From: Amoeboaphelidium occidentale
Taxonomy: Eukaryota; Aphelidiomycota; Aphelidea
Reading direction: 5' to 3'
Assembly (NCBI GenBank): GCA_023515795.1
Contig: JALGPX010000069.1
Span: forward strand, 9,179-62,940
DNA length: 53,762 nt
The position numbers and the translations under genes are program-made. Numbering within the stretch: the first letter of the stretch is position 1; each line of letters opens with the position of its first letter. This document shows, piece after piece, positions 48,642 to 53,762 of this stretch. A model generated the notes under the pieces. That model did no database searches. It saw nothing but the letters and a program-made list of their open reading frames with translations, and was not told the origin of the DNA.

Positions 48642-50024
48642 TCAGTTTGGATTCCAACAACGACCTTGCCGCGGGGACTTCTGGTAGGCGCTTTCACTCA
48701 GCACCACTTTACTCCAGTAACTCATTTTGAGTTTGTTATAATTAAACTTCCGTTTTCTTCGCCGTTCCATGATTTCATTGAAACTGTTTCTCAAGAAGGT
48801 TTCAGATATTTCGCCCCAATCTTTTACTATTAATACTGGGAGATCTGTGAACAAATCATCGATTTCAGATGACAAAACGATCGGTATTCGCCCAAGATAC
48901 AACGCTTCCCATGTCCGATGACAATCCACTCCGTTTCCGCGAGGACTTAACCAGAATGGAAACTTCATGTTTTGTTCGTAGATATCAGGTAGTTTTTGTA
49001 CATATTGAACAACCCCCGTCTCTTTAGAGATACACATTGAAAATCCAGCCCAAGGATTTGCGCCTGAGTTACTACAAGCCTTGTCCCACAGAATTCGACG
49101 AGTACCAGATCCGTCAGTACCAGGATCAAAGTTCAGTAACAGCAACTTTGTCATGTTGTTGATATCATGCTCCATAGGGAAAGTTATATAAGGATCTTCG
49201 GGGTCATATTGGCTCTTTTCGCCAGGAACATAGAGCTTCATATTCGCCCTGTTTTGTAAGTAACGTGCTTTTACCGTATTAAGAGAATCAACATGCTCCC
49301 GACAGTTCAAACCGATAGGAATATGCGTTAACCGATCATAACTTGTCTTGGCCATACCATTCTGCCCAAACCAGTGAGAAATTCTGGATTCATTCTTTCT
49401 GCCGCGGATGTAATGAATGTGATGAGTGTATGGAACAGTAAGATCACCTTCTCCAGTAAGTAGAACAATGCTTTTAGTAATATCAGGATAAATACGATCA
49501 AAGAATTCATTCATGAACCAACTGCGAACATAAATAATTCCCCCTTCAGGAATACAAGATTCGATCTCGTAAAATTCAGGTATTGCAAGGCTCTCTTTGT
49601 GATGAGTCTGTTCCCACATGAACACATAATCCGCAAGATTCCGGAACTGCTGAGGACAAATATACTCGCCAAAGTTTCTTAGTGAAGATTCCGTTGATAT
49701 CGAAGACGAACATCGCAGTTGATCAGAGCTTTCATGAGGCACAAGATCGCAAAAGCATTTTTCCTTACATATCGGATTAATTGGGGGCGGAGGCAGAGGA
49801 GGCTGCACAATAGAGATAGAATCATTATCAGCACCTTGAACTGTTTCGTCCTCGTAATCCTCAAAGGCAACACTCATCTTTGGGATCAGCAGAACATAAA
49901 GGCTGGAGATCATGATAATTACAGACAGGACAATGATAGATCCAAGAAAAGCATGTCGACTTTTGATATATGATGAGGTTGATAGCTTTGGGGCAAATTT
50001 CGCCGCCGCAAGATTTCTGTTCAT
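48642..50024 (-). CDS. Exostosin-like (GT47-type) glycosyltransferase, type II membrane protein
   Basis: 460 aa from ATG 50024. A short cytosolic tail is followed by a signal anchor (AFLGSIIVLSVIIMISSLYVLLI, about 26-48) and a Pro-rich stem (QPPLPPPPINP), typical of Golgi glycosyltransferases. The lumenal part contains RSWFMNEFF, a HIHYIRGRKNESRISHWFGQNG segment, and the exostosin-like C-terminal block FPFWLSPRGNGVDCHRTWEALYLGRIPIVLSSEIDDLF. This resembles the RGxGxDxxRxxEAxxxGxIPV motif of GT47 enzymes. Cysteine pairs near the stem (CKEKCFCD) suggest disulfides. Donor and acceptor sugars cannot be assigned. It converges on CWF19L2 with a 12-bp gap. Confidence 0.78.
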   Translation of the reverse strand: MNRNLAAAKFAPKLSTSSYIKSRHAFLGSIIVLSVIIMISSLYVLLIPKMSVAFEDYEDETVQGADNDSISIVQPPLPPPPINPICKEKCFCDLVPHESSDQLRCSSSISTESSLRNFGEYICPQQFRNLADYVFMWEQTHHKESLAIPEFYEIESCIPEGGIIYVRSWFMNEFFDRIYPDITKSIVLLTGEGDLTVPYTHHIHYIRGRKNESRISHWFGQNGMAKTSYDRLTHIPIGLNCREHVDSLNTVKARYLQNRANMKLYVPGEKSQYDPEDPYITFPMEHDINNMTKLLLLNFDPGTDGSGTRRILWDKACSNSGANPWAGFSMCISKETGVVQYVQKLPDIYEQNMKFPFWLSPRGNGVDCHRTWEALYLGRIPIVLSSEIDDLFTDLPVLIVKDWGEISETFLRNSFNEIMERRRKRKFNYNKLKMSYWSKVVLSESAYQKSPRQGRCWNPN

Positions 50025-50218
50025 CACACTGCAGATTCGATTGTTTGAGTTTCGAGAGCAAGTTTGGTTTCCCTTCGGAATAATTAAGATAAATTAGCGG
50101 GTTAACGTAGCATATATTCGGTTTATTATTAAGGTCATGCTAATTCTTTACAGTTCAACTGGCGGATGGTCGTGATATTACAAACTCTCTTGTAATTTTT
50201 CCTTAAAAACCTAACATC

Positions 50219-51808
50219 TCATTGACAGCCAATATCGCTCTCTTCTTGATCATGTAGCAGCTCTTCAACTTCTTCGCGTACAATATCAGGTGCTGATACA
50301 ACACTTGGTCTTGCTGGACCAACACAAACTATTGATGCAACACTCAGCCTCATGGCATCTTGCGACATGATTTGACTTCTGCTTCTCAGTAAATTCATGC
50401 GATCTGCTGGACTTAGCGCTTCGTCTTCTTCTTTGATTGTCTTCTCGAACAACATGTAAGATACAATTGATAAAAAGCAAAACAGGATATTTGTTGCAAT
50501 TATCACAGAATTAGGAACTAGAGGACTAAGAGCAGCAGATATCGCATACGCGACACATGAAACAAATCGAAAGTATGCGAAACCAGATGGCATCATATCT
50601 GCATCGTAATACTTTGAAATAGAAATGTTCACCAAGGAATTTATCATGTAATCCAATAATCCATAAGAAGCACCAAGCAGCGTTAGTGTAGCAAATTTAC
50701 CAGAAGATCCAATTTGATCTCTAAATGAATCCAAAGGAAGACCGATACTATCAACAAATAGAATAATTCCAGAATACTGCAGAACAACAACCAAGACATG
50801 AACAACTAAGAGTGGCCTCATTCCGAAACGATCATAAACTTTTCCGCAAACAAAAGATGTAATAGTTGCTGTTATTCCAAACGCTAGCAGAATGTATGCA
50901 ATCAGTTTCTCGTCTCCTTCAGCATAAACTGGAAGATTACCAGCACTGTAAGCCAAAGAAAGCCCTTGCGCGCAAATGTAAGGAGTCAGAAAAAGAGTCT
51001 TCTTCATGGTCCCAACGTGTATCAACTCCTGGAAACGTTTTACAAAGCCAGCACTAGAATGATGATGTTCATGCTTTGTCCTTGCAACAAAGAACACGGA
51101 AATTGAACCTGCCGCAGCGAGCCCAGTAATAGTCCATGCAATAGTGTCAAAAGAAATATTTACTTGCTGTAGAACAATTGTCAGAACGTTTCCAAATATT
51201 CCATTCAAGTTAAAGAGTGTAAAGAATATTCCGGTAAACGTTCCGACTGAACCAACTTTCATGGTAACTCTCGTCAACCAAATGCCCTGACTTATCCACA
51301 GCAAACCAGCACCAATACCATTCAGCGCAGATGCAACCAGAACAATAGTAGCATTATTAGAGTTAATAGAAGCAGAAAGTAACGGGTATGTAACAGCGCC
51401 CAGAAACATGGCATTCACAACACCAATACGTGCACAGATCCCTGGAACAACCAAACCACCAATTGCAAATAAAAACTGAATTAAAGACAGCGAAATATAA
51501 CCTACTGTGCCAGGGTAAAGAGTCGTTAAGAAGCTCTGAACGATGGAAGCAGTGAATATCAATGCAAATGATAATCCACCATGAACAACTTGAAGCAGAA
51601 CCTTCCGATAATGTGCATCAGGATCCAGCAAGACAGCAGCGTAATCTGGAGGAAGAACAGTTGACGTCACTGAGGCGACAGATTGTCTGAGTCGCTGGTA
51701 ATTTGAAAACCTTCGTGAGTCGTGTCGTTGTCTTAGCAAGGGTCTTGTGTCGATATGATCATCATCTTCCACTGCTTCTCCGACTTTGTAATGAACGTGC
51801 TTCTCCAT
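50219..51808 (-). CDS. UNC93-like major facilitator superfamily protein
   Basis: 529 aa, single exon. A 70-residue N-terminal cytosolic tail with Arg and Ser is followed by about 11-12 hydrophobic segments (about 80-430), then a long C-terminal tail. Family signs: YISLSLIQFLFAIGGLVVPGICARIG, LNGIGAGLLWISQGIWLT (typical UNC93 motif for helix 4) and VYDRFGMRPLL between the halves. An acidic EEVEELLHDQEESD forms the C-terminus. UNC93 proteins act as regulators or trafficking partners of channels and receptors in animals; fungal members are mostly uncharacterised. A transport function is not shown. Confidence 0.85.
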   Translation of the reverse strand: MEKHVHYKVGEAVEDDDHIDTRPLLRQRHDSRRFSNYQRLRQSVASVTSTVLPPDYAAVLLDPDAHYRKVLLQVVHGGLSFALIFTASIVQSFLTTLYPGTVGYISLSLIQFLFAIGGLVVPGICARIGVVNAMFLGAVTYPLLSASINSNNATIVLVASALNGIGAGLLWISQGIWLTRVTMKVGSVGTFTGIFFTLFNLNGIFGNVLTIVLQQVNISFDTIAWTITGLAAAGSISVFFVARTKHEHHHSSAGFVKRFQELIHVGTMKKTLFLTPYICAQGLSLAYSAGNLPVYAEGDEKLIAYILLAFGITATITSFVCGKVYDRFGMRPLLVVHVLVVVLQYSGIILFVDSIGLPLDSFRDQIGSSGKFATLTLLGASYGLLDYMINSLVNISISKYYDADMMPSGFAYFRFVSCVAYAISAALSPLVPNSVIIATNILFCFLSIVSYMLFEKTIKEEDEALSPADRMNLLRSRSQIMSQDAMRLSVASIVCVGPARPSVVSAPDIVREEVEELLHDQEESDIGCQ

Positions 51809-51940
51809 TTACTTAAAGAAAAGTTTATCGGCGTCTCTGGGGGGGGCGTTTACAGTGAAATTGACGATGCAGCGATAAGGCGATATCAGATGTTTGACAT
51901 GTGCAGAAAATTTCAATCAATTTTTTCAGCCAATTCTGAC

Positions 51941-53281
51941 ATGCCAAGTAAAAGAGAAAGAGAAGAAGAACTATCTTCAGCATCGGATTACAGCAGTGAC
52001 TTTTCTGATAGTTCAGCCGAAGATGCATCTCAGGATGAAGAGACTGTTCAGGAAAAGCGTGTTCGCCTCGCTAAAGAATACATCGCGCGCATGAAAGATT
52101 CAATGGCTGGCGAGGATGATATTGACGCGGAACAAATAGACAAGGAATTAATTGCTTCCAGAATTAAAAGAGAGATCCTTGAGGAAGAAGGAAAGCTCAA
52201 TAGGGAAATTGCTGATAGCTTTCGTTCGTGGCAACCTGTCGATGTGAAATGCTTCAAGGGACACGATAAGACCGTAACTTGTGCAGTCATGACACCTAAT
52301 GAAAAATTTATATACTCTGCATCAAAGGATGGAACGATTATCAAGTTCGATATGAAGACGCAATCTAAATTAATTAAGTTCAGAAGGCAGCCAAAGAAAC
52401 AAGATCCTGTTCTAGGTCATTATGATCAAATCCTTTGCTTGGCTGTCTCTTCAGACTCAAAATACTTAGCAACTGGTGGTAAAGATAAACGCATATGTAT
52501 TTGGAGTGTCGATGAAGACAAATTGCTTCGTGTGTTCACGCAACACAGAGATGAAGTTACGGGTTTAGCATTTCAAAGAGGCAAGAACATGTTGTATTCC
52601 TGTTCTGCTGATAGAACCTTAAAAGTCTTTAGTCTGGACGAGATGACGTACGTAGAAACGTTGTTTGGCCATCAGAGCTCAATTACTTGTGTCGCAAACA
52701 TGGGATCTTATGATCGTTGTTTATCTTCTGGTGGAAGAGACAGAAGTGTTCGTATGTGGAAAATAGTTGAAGAATCTCAATTGGTATTCCGTGCATCTGG
52801 GGGCCGTGTCACAAAAGACGGTGATATTGATAATACAGGTTCGGTTGATTCGGTGTCGTTCCTGAATGAGCATCATTGGATTTCTGGCACTGATGGTGGA
52901 ACTTTATCTTTGTGGTCCGCTCAAAGAAAGAAACCGATTCTATCTGTTCTTAATGCGCATGGTAGATATTACAAACAAGTTACAGAAGAAGGATCGGAGG
53001 TTGTTTCGTCGCCTTTTTGGATAACTGCACTTGACTCATTACCTTATTCGGATATATTAGCTACAGGATCGCATGATGGTTACGTTCGTTTATGGAAGGT
53101 CACCGAAAGCGCAATGGAAGAGGTCAACAAGATTCCTGTTAGAGGTTTTGTGAACTCTGTGGTCTTTTCGAAGAATGGTAAATTCCTTACAATCGGTGTT
53201 GGTAAAGAGCACAAGGCAGGACGATGGGCTGTAGATAAGGGAGCCAAGAATTGTACAATGGTAGTTCAACTTATACAATAA
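51941..53281 (+). CDS. RRP9: U3 snoRNP WD40 protein RRP9 (U3-55K)
   Basis: U3-specific box C/D snoRNP protein needed for 18S rRNA processing. 446 aa from ATG 51941 (MPSKREREEEL). An in-frame ATG at 51890 would add 17 residues, and the frame continues further into the UNC93 gene; the shorter start fits the family. The N-terminus is acidic/Ser-rich with EKRVRLAKEYIARMKD and DKELIASRIKREIL, matching yeast Rrp9. About seven WD40 blades follow, for example LAVSSDSKYLATGGKDKRICIW, LYSCSADRTLKVFSL and CLSSGGRDRSVRMWKI. Divergent from UNC93 over 132 bp, which include an eight-G run near 51839-51846. Confidence 0.94.
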   Translation: MPSKREREEELSSASDYSSDFSDSSAEDASQDEETVQEKRVRLAKEYIARMKDSMAGEDDIDAEQIDKELIASRIKREILEEEGKLNREIADSFRSWQPVDVKCFKGHDKTVTCAVMTPNEKFIYSASKDGTIIKFDMKTQSKLIKFRRQPKKQDPVLGHYDQILCLAVSSDSKYLATGGKDKRICIWSVDEDKLLRVFTQHRDEVTGLAFQRGKNMLYSCSADRTLKVFSLDEMTYVETLFGHQSSITCVANMGSYDRCLSSGGRDRSVRMWKIVEESQLVFRASGGRVTKDGDIDNTGSVDSVSFLNEHHWISGTDGGTLSLWSAQRKKPILSVLNAHGRYYKQVTEEGSEVVSSPFWITALDSLPYSDILATGSHDGYVRLWKVTESAMEEVNKIPVRGFVNSVVFSKNGKFLTIGVGKEHKAGRWAVDKGAKNCTMVVQLIQ

Positions 53282-53338
53282 GTAATATAAATCAAAACGT
53301 AGAGACAATCTGTTATATTTTTGTTGAGATCATCCTTC

Positions 53339-53719
53339 TTAAACTCTTGATGGGTACATCATGACACGCACTGAAGCACCGAAAGAGTGTGGAGGCAGAT
53401 TTGAGCGGAATTTAGCACGAACGACACCGGAGTTTCCGTGAGGGCGAGTAACTTTTCCCCAGATGACACGAATCTTCTTTCCGTCGATTGCTTTCTTTGC
53501 GCGGTAAACGTATGCAATTCTCTTGCCTAGGTAAAAGCCAGTCTCCTCTTTTGCTCTAACGCCTTCGATCTGGATTAATGAGGTGTTTTCATTCTGATTG
53601 CGCTTGGCTCTGGTGTATCCAAGAACTCGTCCTTTTGTGTATAGACTAGAACAGATTAGATCCACTGGTTGATCATAAAGGCATTCTTACCGAACAGAAT
53701 TTGGCTTGCTTTCCGGCAT
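53339..53719 (-). CDS. RPL33: 60S ribosomal protein eL33 (L35a)
   Basis: Exons 53691-53719 (29 nt) and 53339-53645 with a 45-nt intron; 111 aa (yeast 107). Splicing gives [27 protein letters not shown]. Conserved: [55 protein letters not shown] and the C-terminal RVMMYPSRV. The intron very near the start codon is typical of ribosomal protein genes. It converges with RRP9 across 57 bp. Confidence 0.97.
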
Positions 53720-53762
53720 TATCACGACTTAAAGAAATGATTGAAAAATTTTTGCTTCGGTT

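Noticed and set aside
51755-51940. N-terminal extension of RRP9 into the UNC93 gene
   Set aside because: The frame is open, but the extension overlaps the UNC93 start on the other strand, is hydrophobic and does not resemble RRP9.
1-53762. CRISPR array, transposon, or bacterial-type operon and ribosome-binding sites
   Set aside because: No regularly spaced repeats, no transposase or reverse transcriptase, and spliceosomal introns throughout show nuclear eukaryotic DNA.

Overview
This window is nuclear DNA of a very compact eukaryote. Nearly every kilobase is coding. Genes lie on both strands, and 25 introns of only 34-53 nt, all GT-AG, could be placed because splicing them restores conserved protein families. 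Several families point to a fungus or close relative: a delta-9 desaturase with a fused C-terminal cytochrome b5, an NPR1/HAL5-type kinase, a CMR2/DIP2 protein and HXT/GLUT-type sugar porters. Others are not typical of Dikarya: an MST/Hippo-type kinase with a SARAH domain, a rolling-stone/AIG1-like membrane protein, and a large secreted protein I cannot place. An early-diverging holomycotan (Cryptomycota or chytrid grade) would fit; that is inference, not proof. Runs of N at 800 and 37409-37429 show a draft assembly, and both are flanked by near-identical direct repeats that look like unmerged contig ends.

Layout. 1-9.1 kb (minus): possible partial frame at the left edge, XPG/FEN-like protein, a 558-nt spacer with a small plus-strand ORF, then a head-to-tail run of HAX1-like protein, a 758-aa helical protein, a Gly/Tyr-rich protein, a rolling-stone/AIG1-like membrane protein and the MST/Hippo-type kinase. 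9.3-12.1 kb (plus): delta-9 desaturase and S-adenosylmethionine decarboxylase. 12.1-23.4 kb: RhoGAP(-), RRP1(+), HAL-type kinase(-), APC4(-), Rieske protein(+), OTU/UBA deubiquitinase(-), PGP/PHO13 phosphatase(+), orphan secreted protein(-). 23.6-29.5 kb (minus): UBP6/USP14, two tandem sugar transporters, RAD18. 29.7-38.8 kb: glutamate carboxypeptidase II-like(+), RPN6(-), carnitine acyltransferase(-), intron-containing tRNA-Ser(GCU)(+), an unknown protein(+), RPN7(-). 38.8-47.1 kb (minus): DIP2, UTP6, NVL/RIX7. 47.1-53.7 kb: CWF19L2(+), exostosin-like glycosyltransferase(-), UNC93-like(-), RRP9(+), ribosomal protein eL33(-).

Function. Most genes are housekeeping. Two themes recur: the 26S proteasome (RPN6, RPN7 and the associated UBP6), and ribosome biogenesis (RRP1, UTP6, NVL, RRP9, eL33). 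Gaps are extreme: three divergent pairs have start codons 14-21 bp apart, most convergent stops are 12-57 bp apart, and DIP2 and RPN7 are separated by 3 nt on the same strand. Where the longest open frame began at a non-ATG codon I moved the start to the first sensible ATG. Translations were made by eye without database searches, so family calls rest on recognised motifs.
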